Assembly (NCBI GenBank): GCA_033239125.1
Contig: BSWB01000005.1
Location: 141,976,494-142,040,493, forward strand
Direction of reading: 5' to 3'
Length of the DNA stretch: 64,000 bases
From: Fagopyrum homotropicum
Taxonomy: Eukaryota; Streptophyta; Magnoliopsida; Caryophyllales; Polygonaceae
A model generated the notes under the pieces. The model was not told the origin of the DNA, searched no databases, and was given only the letters and a program-made list of their open reading frames with translations. The position numbers and the translations under genes were made by a program. Of this stretch, positions 1 through 12,125 are shown in pieces (positions within the stretch are counted from its first letter, which is position 1; each line of letters opens with the position of its first letter).

Positions 1-1320
1 ATTGAAGATCACTAACTCACCGCGACCCAACGAGCAAACTATATGGACTCTTAATCACCGGTTTATGTTCTATTCCTAGGGTAACTTGTAAGTCAAATAA
101 GTAATCTTGTTACTGATTGCATAAGGCAACAATGTACAAGCAACATACTTGTTACACATAAGTTGGTGACCTAAAACACTTTCATTACCACCTTCATATC
201 TTCTAAAACACTAAAAATACAAAGACAATAATAGAGGTAGCAATAGAGGTCTTGTTTCCTGTGTTGCCTGGCCCAAACCCATCTTCTCATGTCAATTAGG
301 AGAACCAAAACCAATACTTTGTTATTATTGTCTTCAAAACTAAGATTCCTCCTAATTAAACACACAACCACCTTGAATTGATAGCTCAACCTTAACCACC
401 CACACCACACCACACCACACCCTTCTTTTCTCTAAGGTCAAAACTCCCACTGCACTTCATCCATAGACATTGAACCATGTGCCCTTCTATTGATATCCGC
501 TAATTTACTCGATTAAGTTCTTATAATTGATAAACTTCCCTTTATAATCAATGTTTGTGTTTTTGTAATGCAACAAGTATTCTCTTTCAAATGTTTGTCT
601 TTCAAAACTTTATATCTAAAAAGGAAACTTAGATACAAAGTCTTTAAGATTCGTTTGGTATGAATGTAGGAATGAGGTGGAATCAGAAATCGAAATGAAA
701 TAAGGAATCGGAATAAGTCATTCCTGATACTTAGTGTTTGTGTATGATGTTGGAATGAAATACTTTTGACTCATGTAAATATATTTATTTATATTCGATA
801 ATATTTATATATTGTCTTATTTATTTATGATTAAGAATCTTATAGATGAGCAAAACTGATTTGATTTGTAGAACTAAACTGAACCTCTCGATATCGGTCC
901 AAACTAAATCTAAACTGTTTATAAGCGGTTTGGTATGTGCTCCAAAATTTATCGGTTCGGTTATGCCTAAAATCGATTTTTAGGTTTGAGTCCAAATGCA
1001 CATATACATTTTTATAATTACTCCAAATCTTTAACCTAATTACTTTTATCTCCATGCCACCTCTATAATTTATAAAATAATTTTATCAACCATTGACATA
1101 TATTTATTTTATTTCTAATAAATTTATATTTTAACCTATGTGGGTGAAATATTGACTTGTCTTTTTAAGGTGAGGTAACTTAAAGCTTTATAATAGCCAA
1201 ATTAAACACTAATAGCAACAGAATTGATTGATTTTACCTTGATGATCCATTTTCAGCATCATTACACTTTGAAATTCAAGAAATTTCCACATGATTTATT
1301 AAGCAACCGACAATAAACAA
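1..1320. other. Intergenic AT-rich DNA
   Basis: I see no gene here. Around 648-760 there is a stretch resembling the left end and body of the MITE family found at 3436 (a CGTTTGGT start followed by 'ggaat' runs), without a convincing right end. Around 850-1000 there are degenerate 'cggttcgg/cggtttgg' words like those inside the hAT-like MITE at 4990. Short reading frames here look random. Confidence 0.5.
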
Positions 1321-1532
1321 GATGATAATCTCAAGGATTAACAGTAAATTCATCTTGTCCTTGGCAAATAATTTTTCATGCAAAGTTGAAAATGACTTAC
1401 AAAATAGTAAGATGAATCAAAGCCATGCAGCTTGTATGGTAGTGACCAGAATGCTTCACTTCTACTCCATTAATCAGCAATTAAGTTCAACTAATATCTG
1501 TTATTTAACTAACCACCACTCTTATATGTCCC

Positions 1533-1540
1533 TATAAATA
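1533..1540 (+). promoter_or_regulatory. TATA box of the peroxidase gene
   Basis: TATAAATA lies 60 bases upstream of the peroxidase ATG. That spacing leaves room for a short leader, and it is the only good TATA-like word close to the start. Confidence 0.6.
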
Positions 1541-1599
1541 CATGAATATAATGTCAACCATTTCACAAAGAAGAACAAACAACACAAAAGATTTCATCC

Positions 1600-3114
1600 A
1601 TGGCTATCTACATCACAATCCTCTACTTGCTTCTAATAAGCTCGGCTTTTTCGCTTGGAAGCTCTTTGAGCTTAAACTACTACTCGAAAACATGTCCGGG
1701 TGCTGAGAAGGCCATCGCGGATGCCATCAAGAAGACGGTTGCTCAAGACCCCAAAGTCCCCGCGGCTCTTCTTAGGATGCATTTCCATGATTGTTTCATT
1801 CGGGTAATTTTTATCCTTAATTAAGGGTCTTTTTGGATGTCATGCATTGTAAGAATATGAGCATAATCTATTGGGCCTAATATATTGGGTCGTTGAACTT
1901 ATTTTTTTATTTATTAGTTTATCTTTTTATGCATTACACTGAAAACGCGTAATTCTGTTTGTTTTGAAGGGATGTGATGCATCAGTTCTACTAGACTCAA
2001 CTGGAAAGAATACAGCAGAGAAAGCCGGGCCTCCGAATCTATCTCTTCACGCGTTCTATGCCATTGACAACGCGAAAAAGGCGGTAGAAGAGATCTGTCC
2101 TGGAGTTGTGTCTTGTGCTGATGTTTTGGCCTTGTCTGCAAGAGATGTTGTTGTTCTTGTAAGTTAATATCAACTGTAGTACTATTTTTGTGTAGTTGGC
2201 CTTTAGTTTTTGTTATTCACATAATCTTGCCTAATGTTTTGATCATATCTGCAGTCTGGAGGTCCAGCTTGGAATGTTCCGAAAGGGCGAAAAGACGGAA
2301 GAATTTCGCTTGCTAGTGAAACTAGACAGTTACCAGCTCCAACCTTCAATTTGTCTCAGCTTCAACAAAGCTTCTCAGCAAGAGGTCTTGGCTTAGAAGA
2401 TCTTGTTGCTCTATCAGGTTATAATCACCTTTCATTCTTTATTCCCCGAAAATTATGTCATTTTGGACCGTTCAGTATCTGTTACAGTATGAGCCCGGTA
2501 TATTGGACCCCATTTTGAATCACAATTTCAGTTTTAGGATAGTGATATGGTATAAATCCAGTATATTAGACCCAGTATATTGGGTAATACGTTATACTTG
2601 TTAGTTTATCAACAGTTGGTCTAGTGGTAAAATGATGCTAGACTGCTTAAGTTTTAGGATGAAGCACATGTGTCAGTCTTATGCGTTGATCCCGGACCTA
2701 ATTATGTTGCATCCAACAGGAGGGCACACACTTGGGTTTGCACACTGCTCATCATTCCAAAACCGAATCCACAACTTCGACTCAACACACGACATAGACC
2801 CATCACTACAAACATCCTTTGCAGCAAACTTGAGGAACACTTGTCCAGCACACAACAAAGCGAAGAACGCGGGTGCCAACATGGATCCGTCTCCTACAAC
2901 ATTCGACAACACGTATTTCAAGCTGATTCTCCAAGGAAAGAGCTTGTTTTCCTCGGATCAATCATTGCTGTCATCTCCGAAAACTAAGAATCTCGTCTCC
3001 AAGTATGCTGGATCCAATAAAGCCTTTTATGAAGCCTTTGTTAGGTCTATGATCAAGATGAGTAGCCTCACTAGCGGCCATGAAGTTAGAAAGAACTGCA
3101 GAAAAGTTAACTAA
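1600..3114 (+). CDS. Class III (secretory) peroxidase, PRX64-like, four exons
   Basis: Heme peroxidase of the plant secretory class, which uses H2O2 to oxidise phenolics in the cell wall or apoplast. Exons are 1600-1803, 1970-2158, 2255-2417 and 2720-3114. All introns are GT-AG and the joined frame gives 316 residues, the usual family length. Residues 1-22 are a hydrophobic signal peptide. The distal site is RMHFHDCF (Arg59, His63); the proximal heme ligand is His188 in GGHTLGFAHC. All eight conserved disulfide cysteines are present. The intron pattern is the ancestral three-intron pattern of the family. From memory the sequence is closest to Arabidopsis PRX64, a peroxidase linked to lignification such as in the Casparian strip; orthology is inferred. 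Nothing is broken. Intron 3 (302 bp) carries SINE-like sequence. Confidence 0.95.
2613..2719 (+). mobile_element. Possible tRNA-derived SINE remnant in peroxidase intron 3
   Basis: TGGTCTAGTGG at about 2615 fits the pol III A-box consensus TRGYnnARnGG exactly. About 70 bases on, GTTGATCCC resembles a B box with one mismatch. No target duplication or A-tail is visible, and the segment runs into the intron's 3' splice site. Just upstream (about 2490-2590) the word 'gtatattgga' recurs in three degenerate copies. This is a weak call. Confidence 0.3.
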
Positions 3115-3276
3115 AATGTGTTGTTTGATAACAGCAACGTGAGATTATTAGTACACAAAAATGGAGGATTGTTTTCCTCTGCATATAAGTTGCTTGCTGT
3201 TACAGTGTGCGACTGTTTTGTAATGTATGTTACAGCTTGATTATGTGGTTGATATCAATCTGCAGCAAATCTTCTG

Positions 3277-3282
3277 AATAAA
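3277..3282 (+). terminator. Likely polyadenylation signal of the peroxidase gene
   Basis: AATAAA about 165 bases after the stop codon, following T-rich and TGTA-containing sequence. Plant signals are loose, so the exact cleavage site is uncertain. Confidence 0.4.
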
Positions 3283-3435
3283 TGGAGCTTTAAAATTAAG
3301 CAATCATACTTTAGCTTAAACCTAAATTTGATTTAGATTGTATAAGAGAAATAGGAAGACTTATTATAGATAAATAGAACTTTTGGAAATAGAAATTGTG
3401 TAAGATATGGAAACTATGAAAGAAGAGCATATGTA

Positions 3436-3872
3436 GGGCCCGTTTGGTTTTAACTCTAGAATCGAAAACGGAATGGAAACGTATCTAGTCCATATGTATA
3501 CCCTTATTCATGAAAGTTTTTTGGAATCATTCCTTGTGATTTGAAGTAATGGGGGTTGAATTTGATTACTTTTTGGAATCATTCCTTGTTATTTGAAGTA
3601 ATTGGGGTTGAATTTGATTACTTTTTGGAATCATTCCTTGTGATTTGAAGTAATTGGGGGTTTGATTACTTTTTTGAATCATTCCTTGTAATTTGAAGTA
3701 ATTGAGGTTGAATTTGATTACTTTTAATAGCCTATATGAAAATAAAATACGGGGAGACAAGTGCACTTTGCATGAAATGATAAGGAATGATTCTATCAAA
3801 TTTCATGAATAAGGATATATATGAACTAAGTTCGTTTTCATTCTGTTTTCGGAGTTGGAACCAAATGCGCCC
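3436..3872. mobile_element. PIF/Harbinger (Tourist)-like MITE with internal 52-bp tandem repeats
   Basis: The left end GGGCCCGTTTGG matches the inverted right end (CCAAATGCGCCC), and homology between the ends continues through 'aactc..gaa..cg.aaacg'. The element is flanked by the direct trinucleotide GTA (3433-3435 and 3873-3875), as expected for a 3-bp target duplication. Inside, the word 'ttggaatcattccttg' recurs at 3521, 3573, 3625 and 3673, giving four units of 52, 52, 48 and about 50 bases. It has no coding capacity. It is the same family as 51832-52539 and 22966-23034. Confidence 0.75.
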
Positions 3873-3875
3873 GTA

Positions 3876-4981
3876 ATGTAGTTACCCAATGTTACACTAA
3901 AAAAAAAAAGTAACTTTAAGTAGAAAGTTAGAAATGCAATAAATTTACAAAGGAAATGTTTTTGACCAAAAAGTGTACCTTGATAGGATGTAAAAGAGGT
4001 TTGAATGTTCCAGAATTCATATCCTGGCATAGTTACACATGCAACTTCCTATGAAGGTAAATGTTGAGACTCGAAAAAAATGTGTCTTACATCGATAATA
4101 TGTTAGTGGATGAAACTAACATATGAGTAAATCTAGGTAAATTCGAATTCGGATTGAGTATGGAATTCGTTTATGGGATCTTGTCCACACTTGCCCAATT
4201 TTAAAATGAGCTTTTGGACTGGACTTATGGCCCGAGTGGGCCTACACCCTTACATGTACCCCGCCTGACAAGCTAGATGGGTCGGGCTCAATGACCCGGA
4301 CAGACCTATCTTATGTGTCATATCCGCCCATTTCTCGGAATTACGGATTGAACGGACAAGGTAGATTATGCAAAATGAATCATAGCTCAAGCAAATTGTC
4401 AAGTATCAAACCTAAGATTAAGATTGTAGGAGGTTAACATTAGGATAAACCATAACCCAACCACCTCAAGCAAGGTAGATTATGCAAAACATGCTCATAT
4501 TTTTTCACCATTATCTATCCGGTCATCATCATATTCATCTTACCACAAAGGCCCATTGGCATTTCTACCCTTAGCAAAAAAATAGAGATCAAAACATGCA
4601 TCTTCCAATTGAACCAGCCATGATTCAAACATAAATCTCTTAACTCACACAAACCAGACTTTTTTAAAAACACATTTTTTTTTCGAGTCTAAGGAAATTA
4701 TTTTCTATTTTTTAAAAAAGAGGCAAAAAAAATCATATAAAATATAAGAAATAAAGATATTATTTTCTCAAAAAAATAAACAATTTGGTTGTGGAAAGAA
4801 CCTTATTTTAAGGTCTCGAGTTCAAATCTTGCCATTAACCTCTACGTTCAATATATATGTTTTACATATTTAAACATAAAAAAGCTTTTTGACGGGACTA
4901 TCCGATCTGGAGAACCCCAGACCTTTACTCGCACCCGTCCGAACTGGACTTTCCGGACTGATCGGGCTTGTGGGTGCTCTA
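3876..4981. other. Intergenic DNA with degenerate repeats
   Basis: I see no gene. 4150-4330 is relatively GC-rich ('gcccgagtgggcc', 'gacccggacag') and looks like an old transposon piece. At about 4817-4830 GAGTTCAAATC matches the pol III B-box consensus, so a SINE relic could begin near 4786, but no clear A box was found. Confidence 0.4.
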
Positions 4982-4989
4982 CTCACATC

Positions 4990-5280
4990 TAGGGCTGAGC
5001 ATTGGTTCAAAACCGCAAAATCGCAAATCGAACCGAACCGCAAACCGCAATCCCAGAAAATGTGAACCTCACGGTTGCGGTTCGGTTACGGTTTGAACCG
5101 CATTTTGCGGTTTGGTTGCGGTTTTGCGGTTTGCGGTTTTTTTGCGGTTTGCGGTTTTTTTTGCGATTTTGCGGTTTGAACCACAAATCGCAAAACAATA
5201 AAATGTGGACCGCAAACCGAACCGATTAAGTGCGGTTCGTTTGCGGTTCGGTTCACCGAACCGCAATCTACTCAGCCCTA
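4990..5280. mobile_element. hAT-type MITE with 8-bp target duplication
   Basis: The termini are TAGGGCTGAG at the left and CTCAGCCCTA at the right, a perfect 10-bp inverted repeat. The flanks CTCACATC at 4982-4989 and 5281-5288 are a perfect 8-bp direct repeat, the hallmark of hAT transposition. The interior is made almost entirely of 'gcggtttg/gaaccgca' words in both orientations, so it can fold extensively. There is no transposase, so it is non-autonomous. Confidence 0.88.
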
Positions 5281-5288
5281 CTCACATC

Positions 5289-8200
5289 CACCCGTTTATC
5301 CGGACAAACGAGTTGCCCAACTTTACCCGAGTTTAGTTAGTAGCGTTTTATTAAAAAAGTATTAAACTTGTTAGACTTAAGATAATGAAATTGTAATCCG
5401 TTGACACCGACACAATTTTATCATGGTTGAAGCCATTCACCGGAGACGCATGCTTGCATGAGTTACAACAATTCACACGTAATATTACGGATTCAAAGGT
5501 CGTTTACTGGAGGCGGCGGCGGTGGTTCACCGGTGGTTGTCAAACTACAACCATTTTGCTTCCCTGATGTAATGAGCAATGCAAGATCTCACTATAGATG
5601 GCCTGTCAGAGAGTTGAAGCACCCATGTTACCTAAATATGCATAAGCTTTTCAACAAAGACAGACTCTCAGCCTTTCTTGTGCAAGATTTAAGCCTCTCA
5701 TTCACATAAATTACAAAACTTTACATCAAAAGATGCTTCTGTTTCACTGTCACCAACTCGAATCCGATACCTGTACTGCAATTCACAACTGGGTACAAAA
5801 CTATTTTTTCAAAATACGGTTCCTTTTCTGTAAATTACCAAAACACGGGTCCTTTTCTGCAAATTACCAAAAATCAAAAAACAAAAGGTAAAAAACATCG
5901 TATTCTTTAGCCGTATGTGGTATTATTTGGTCGTTAAGTTACTATGTTTCACGGGGTGTAGTCTATTGTTAAAAGAGAAGGACAACCATTGACGTGCCGA
6001 CATATGTTTGATAGTGAATACCAATTAGTACGATGAGACTTTATTTGATGTTGTTATATGATAGAGATTCCCACAATAGAGCATTGGTTACCACTAATGT
6101 TATGAGGCTACCTAGATGCTCTTTTGCCTTCGAATCTCTCTTGCATCTTATCTCATATCCTTTGTTTGCATCACCATCGCTATAGATCTATCAACTTATA
6201 ATGTATGGTCGGCATAGAGGAATCAACTCCATTTATGTTCCTACATTTCATTCTCGATTATCATTAATCTTACTCTATTTGTGTCCAATTAATGTAGTGT
6301 TAATTTGTCTTATACCAAAAGTTGTGTTACCTTTATTACTCTTAAAAGTTATTGACTTTAAGGATATTTGTAACTACGTGTCGATTAGAGGCAATTCGGG
6401 ATGATTTAGAATGAATGGATTTAATGAGTTGAGTAAACTCGAATATCTAGCATCTTGTTAGTTACCATGATTGAAAAAGGACACAAAGGTAAAATTGTAT
6501 ATACTGTAATTTCGTTTTTGAACAATTATCCCAACCTACGAATGTACACAACAATAAATTTAGACATGACAAGTATTTTGATCGAAATTTCAGGGGGGTT
6601 CTAATAGTTCGTGTATTTTTTAACGACAAAAAAAAGTTTGAACTTTTTTAATCCGAAAACCAATTATGAGAAAGTTAGAAAGTTTTCATAATTATCATAA
6701 TATGGGTTAATTGATAGACTTTCATATTTAGATATGAAGGGTTGTTGAATGATCGAAAATTCTTCATGGGTGGATCGAAGAGAAGAGGACACAATTAAGA
6801 TGTTTGGAGCTTGCAAAACCCTCAATTACAAATATTAAGTTGGGAGACACCAAGAAGGTAGGTAAATATAACTATTATAAATAGTAGAGAAAAGACACAT
6901 GAGATTGTTCACATAGTATACTCGACTACTCCATATTAAGGTAATAGATAATAAAAGGTATATTTTTAAGCGAGATCAGAGAAGAATAACTCATTTCAAG
7001 GCGGAGACTTTCTTTGATATAAGTAATATAAAGATGAATTTAGGGATGAAAGTGATTTTTTTTGAATCTTTATAACATGAATTATTGATTATAATCTCTC
7101 CTTTCATTTTTTGTAGTTGAACCAAAACAACACAATTTTCAAGATAAATGGAGTTAGTACCGTTGGCAATGGAAGTTCATTTGATGAAGATGTAGAAAGT
7201 TTGATAAGTCATTGTTGGAGACAGAAACCTCAGCAGTGGGAGCAAACATCATCCACACAATTTCATAGGAAGTACCAATTTTGGCTTTATCTTCCCCTTC
7301 CAAATCAAATTCATCATCTTCTACTACTTGCTTAATATTACCATTAAAGACCCTATATTTGCTAAATATAACACCTGGGTTTTTAGGACTTGTTGGGGTA
7401 ATTTAGGCAAATTAGAAAGAAGTTGATGTTGACTGTTGAGTAAATGCAAAGTTAGGGTTGTAATTTTGATATCACTAAAATAGAAGCTACAGTTGAAAGT
7501 TGAAGGTGCAGTTACAGTATATAGTTGAGATGAGTTGGCAACCCTATATCTAAATTCACTTTCCCTCCCTATATTTTCTTATTTTCACTATTGTACCCTT
7601 TTCTTTGAATTGTCCTTGCATAATCTAATCATCTAATAACCTATTTTTATATTATTCCAACATTCTTGATATAGTAAAGTTTTGATTTTGTGCATTATAA
7701 TTATCTGGATTGGTATTATGGGGAGGGAGTTTGGGGCATAAATTAGAAAAAGAATAAAATAAGGGTGGTCAAATGGATTTTGTCGTGAACAATGAGCACA
7801 AAAGAGGAAGGGTGTGGATTGGAAGGAATATGAGAATGCAATAAATAGTTGACAGCTGTCCTGTTCTGTAATTTTGCAGAACATTACTATAGTTTACAGA
7901 TGCTCTTCTGTCTTGTCTTGTCGCATACTATAAAACCACTTTATTCATTCCATTTTCTTCTCCTCTTCAGATTTTTATTTATTTTATTTTAATAAACAAT
8001 ACTAATTTTATTAGATTTTTTTAAATAAAATTGGACATTTTACGAAAAATATTAAAACAAAAGGACATCATCTGAAATATTAAAAAAATTTGGACAAAAT
8101 CCAGAATAGCCAAACAAACAAAAGGTGTACCATCCGAAATTTCCCTTATATTTTTTAGTTTTAAGCAAAGACGGAGTTTATAATTGCGGGTTATTTATTG

Positions 8201-9290
8201 AAAACTCTAGTTTAACACAATGTTGTCCATTGTGAAATATTTTTCTTCCGTTCATAATCTCAAGAATAATTCAATTTATTTGATTATTTTGGGAAAAAAT
8301 CTAAGTTATTTCTCATTTTAGAAGCTATGTGGAGAGAGCTCGTGGAACTTATGATAGCTTACTGACGGATTTATTATAAATATAACCCTATAAATAGTAA
8401 TATTATATAAATTTATTTAAAGCAATCTTATACATATATCACCTAAAATACAATAACATAACCCATTATCTCTGCTTCCTTATTTAGCTTGATGATAATA
8501 TGAACTTGTTTTTCTGATCTTTTACGGATTAAAATCCTGGATTATAAACGCTAGCAACACAAGCAAATTCAAGATTCAAGAATATAAACAAAACAAACAA
8601 CTTTGTTCAAAAAAGAAAGAAAAGAAGAAAAAGAAGAAAAGAAAAACAAATTTGGACTCTTGTGGATAAAATAAAATAGAATTTACCGGTTTTGCCAATC
8701 GTTGTACAAGACATGTTTGTTCTTTGTTCTTAAAAAAACAAACACCAACTTTGTTTTTTATACGAATAATAATTGGATAGTTGTTTGGATAGACTTTTTT
8801 TTAGAGTTTATAACATTGTATCTTCAGCAAATAAGATGTTATTTGAATCTCTTAAAAATGGCATCTTCGGCAAATAAGATTGTCAAGTAGTTTAAGTTTA
8901 TTTTGGTAGTTTACATTATTGGATAGTTGTTTGGGTAGATTTTTTGTAGAGTTTATAAAATGTGAACATATGGCGAAGAAGCAGCTAATTTAGTGTATGG
9001 TAAAAATAGACTTTTGGGGTGAAATTATCGAAAAGTACATATACAACTTTTACATCATGGCATAAGTATAGATAGATTGTCTAAACTTATTAAAAGCTAA
9101 TGAAAAATCTAAAGAAAGTTGATAGCATGTATTATAGTCTATGTTTTGGGATCGGTTTACACGTTTTATCTTCATAAATCTACATGTATCAATATATATG
9201 ATGCTGTTATATTGTTGATTTATCCACCTTTGCGGAAATCGAGGTCTACACCTAGTTTTTTTTGTAAATGTAGGTAAAATAGCACGTTTT
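5289..9290. other. Intergenic DNA, no supported gene
   Basis: Open frames are short and lack recognisable domains, for example at 5458-5709 (a glycine run) and 7117-7335. Local structure: a 32-base tandem duplication at about 5816-5880 ('acgg.tccttttctg.aaattacc'), and an imperfect direct duplication of about 50 bp about 146 bases apart ('ggatagttgtttgg..aga' at about 8775 and 8921). 'gcatcttc.gcaaataagat' also occurs twice between about 8820 and 8880. The remainder is AT-rich with poly-A and poly-T tracts. Confidence 0.45.
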
Positions 9291-10890
9291 GGACTAAAAA
9301 GGAGCTAAGAAAGCTAAGGAAACATTGGACCTACATTCAGGGATACTCACGAAGGCTCACAAAACATTGAAATGGATTAGAGACTTGATCTTTGACCAAA
9401 TTAGAGATGATTTATTCTCAGTTGAGACTCACCTCGGTCAGGTACAGTACCCCCTTGACCAAGGTGATCTCGAGGAGCGCCCCGACCGAGGCGGACACCC
9501 TGTCGCCGGCGAGGTCATAATTTTGGCTGAGATCTTTTATTTTTAGAAGGAAGATATCTTATATTTTCGGGTTGGATTTCTGGAAGGAAGATAAGATATT
9601 CAGCTGATTTATTTTGATATATTTTATAGGAAATTATCTTTTAAGATATATTATCTTTGTAAGATAATTTTCCTATATAAAGAGTTGAATTTTCCACAAG
9701 TTAGATCTATGCTTACACACTTGTAGCATCCGAGATCCTGCAGTTGCAGATTATCACTCTCTGGAGTTGAAGGAAGTTTGAAGGAAGAATTCAAGGAAGG
9801 AATGAATCCTTGTTGGAAGATAGCTTTGAAGGAGTTTTGTAAGATCTCCTTAGGATACTTTTGATTTGTTGTTCTTGTTGATTTGTGACTTTGGAAACAC
9901 TGATTTGTCACGCATTTGATTCAGTTATTGAAGCCTTTTTATTAAAGTCTTCTTGTCCGATTATTGATTCCTTCTTTATAAATTTGATTATTGTTATCAT
10001 GATGATTGTTGGCTAAGTTTCTTGTGCGATTCTAGGGTGATTGACTGAAAGTTGTGGGAAAGACGATGATAGAATGATCATAATCCCAGTCGGACCCTGA
10101 AAGCTTGAGCCTTTACCTTAACCGACGAACATCTTGTCGATGAACATCTCGGCCGGGGTGAAATTTGGCTGAACGAGGTGAACGTTTTCCTGATCCAAAT
10201 CTGAGTTAAGATCTAGTTTGTCAAACCCTATCCTTGTTACACCTTTCCTAGTTCAATGCAAGTTAAGGATGAGACTTACCCGGTGATTGCTTTGTTTGTT
10301 TACCCAAGATCACGAGCGATAGGTAATAAATGTTTATCCTTTATTGGGGTTTGAGTGTGCTTTCATCCCATCCTTGAGAGTTAGTTTGAGACTTACCCGG
10401 TAAAGGTTGATTCTATCCCCTTGGTTTGTGAGTTGGTTTGAGGTTATAGTTCTTTCCCTTAGTTCCTTGCGACTTACCCGATAATAGGAATTATGGTTTG
10501 GGATAGTGAGTAGTGAGACTTACCCGGTGATCTATTCCCACCTTAGAAACACTTTCCCTTTGCAAAATCTCAGCTTTGTCCGCTATATCCTTAGATCTTG
10601 AGTTTGAACCACAACTGGATGATTTAATCTCTAGAATCCGCATTTCCCCTTATTTGACTTATATCATCTTTGATTGTTTTAATTGTTTTTGGTTAATTGC
10701 ATTACTTGAGAACCGATTATGTGTTTGGTTTCGCCTTAAATCCTTGTGTTCAACCCCTAGAATTCTTGCTTTTATTACAATTGATCCGTACACTGCGGGT
10801 TCGCATATTTGTTCAAGCATACTTCTTGTGTTATAAATTTAAAGCTTGCACACACCTTTTGGAACGAACAAAAGTCATGGACTGAAAGCT
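9291..10890 (+). mobile_element. LTR/leader-like retrotransposon debris
   Basis: A TATA-like word (CTATATAAAGAG, about 9674) is followed by a leader-like, coding-free stretch. A GC-richer block precedes it (9440-9520). The phrase GACTTACCCGGT recurs at about 10273, 10390, 10471 (as GACTTACCCGAT) and 10517. No gag or pol reading frame, primer-binding site or matching second LTR was found in the window. I infer an LTR or untranslated-leader fragment of a retroelement; it could also be another kind of repeat. Confidence 0.35.
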
Positions 10891-11451
10891 TTTTATAAAT
10901 CTACAAAAATATGATCCATAAATTTTACCTAACACTATGTATTTTCTTAAAACACGAAGCTTCGTCAAAAGTTATTCAAAAAGTTACGTTGAACACCCTG
11001 TTAATCCTTTTGGTGTTGTCCACCAAACCATCCAATTACCTAAATGAATAAAAATGTTTTTTCTTTAGATGTTGAAATAGCCATTGTCCACGAACATCAA
11101 AGTAAGAGCGGAAAATTACAACGATAGAAATGAAATATAAAAATTATTTAATAATTAACGGAGATTTTTAAACATGGACGGTATCGTGTTATCACTTTTT
11201 TAAAAAACGGAAAAATAATATTGACTACTCTTTGGTGTTTTTTAGCTTCTAGTTCCACCGCTGACCGACATCACTCGTGGATCTTCCCACGACAACAACA
11301 AACCAAAGTCACAACACTAACCGTCGAGATCAATCCATAAAGCCACTAACTTCACAACATAAGATGTCGAAATCCTCTATTGCTAAACAATAACTTGACA
11401 TACGAGGACTTATTGAATAGCAAGTTGTCGACATGTTTTGCTATTTTATTA

Positions 11452-11640
11452 TGGGCAATTTTGGTAACTAAGCCTTTTTGAAAAACTATAATACTAACTA
11501 GGCTTTTTAATGTTTCAATTAAGTAAATATACCCTAACCTTTTGTATTTATTCTCAAACTCTACACACTCTTCTCTCAAGGGTTACATTTACTAAACACA
11601 AAACTAAAAAAAACATAATAAGCCAAATTGTTTTTTTTTT
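11452..11640 (+). repeat. Dispersed repeat A, copy 1
   Basis: About 190 bases closely similar to 56829-57015. Shared words include 'aggctttttaatgtttcaatta', 'aaccttttgtatttatt' and 'acacactcttctctcaagg'. It carries no coding sequence, and I cannot assign it to a class. Confidence 0.7.
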
Positions 11641-11929
11641 TTATTATTCAATAATAGGGTTCCAAAAGTTTGATGATGATGTAAAAAAAAAATATTAAAG
11701 ACATAACCTTTAAAATACGATAAACAAAACTATATACCAAATAGTAAGAATAACACTAACTTAATATTGTGTCATAACATCTGATATTATTATTATTTCC
11801 TAACACCGTATATTTGATGTGGTATAATTATCCACACATTTAACTCTCTATTTTCAAGTTCAATTAACATATTGTTAAACATAACTCAAATACAAGAGAA
11901 CGAAACTCACGTGGACCTTATTTTGAAAC

Positions 11930-12125
11930 GGAACAGTCACGGTTATGAGTTACGAATTCGTGCCCTTTTATTTAACGAATTCGGAACCTGTAACCGTGAC
12001 GATTACGGGTTTCAGATTCGTGATAATTTTCTTTGGGATTTCTAATCTAAAAACAAAAAAAAATGACAGATGTGACCGTCCGGTTTCAGGTTCCGGATCC
12101 GTTATGATTTTGTTAGACAAACTCT
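11930..12125 (+). repeat. Dispersed repeat B, copy 1
   Basis: Contains reiterated units with 'gattacggg', 'ttccggatccgt' and 'ataattttctttg.gattct'. The same units occur at 28405-28620. Within this copy at least two degenerate units follow one another. Origin unknown. Confidence 0.55.

Noticed and set aside
2613..2690. Intact tRNA gene in the peroxidase intron
   Set aside because: A-box match only; no acceptor stem or anticodon arm could be folded.
2670..2987. Overlapping frames in peroxidase exon 4
   Set aside because: Out of frame with the conserved peroxidase motifs and cysteines.
5458..5709. 83-codon frame with a Gly run
   Set aside because: Gly run comes from a short ggcggcggcggtgg tract; no promoter, intron or family support.
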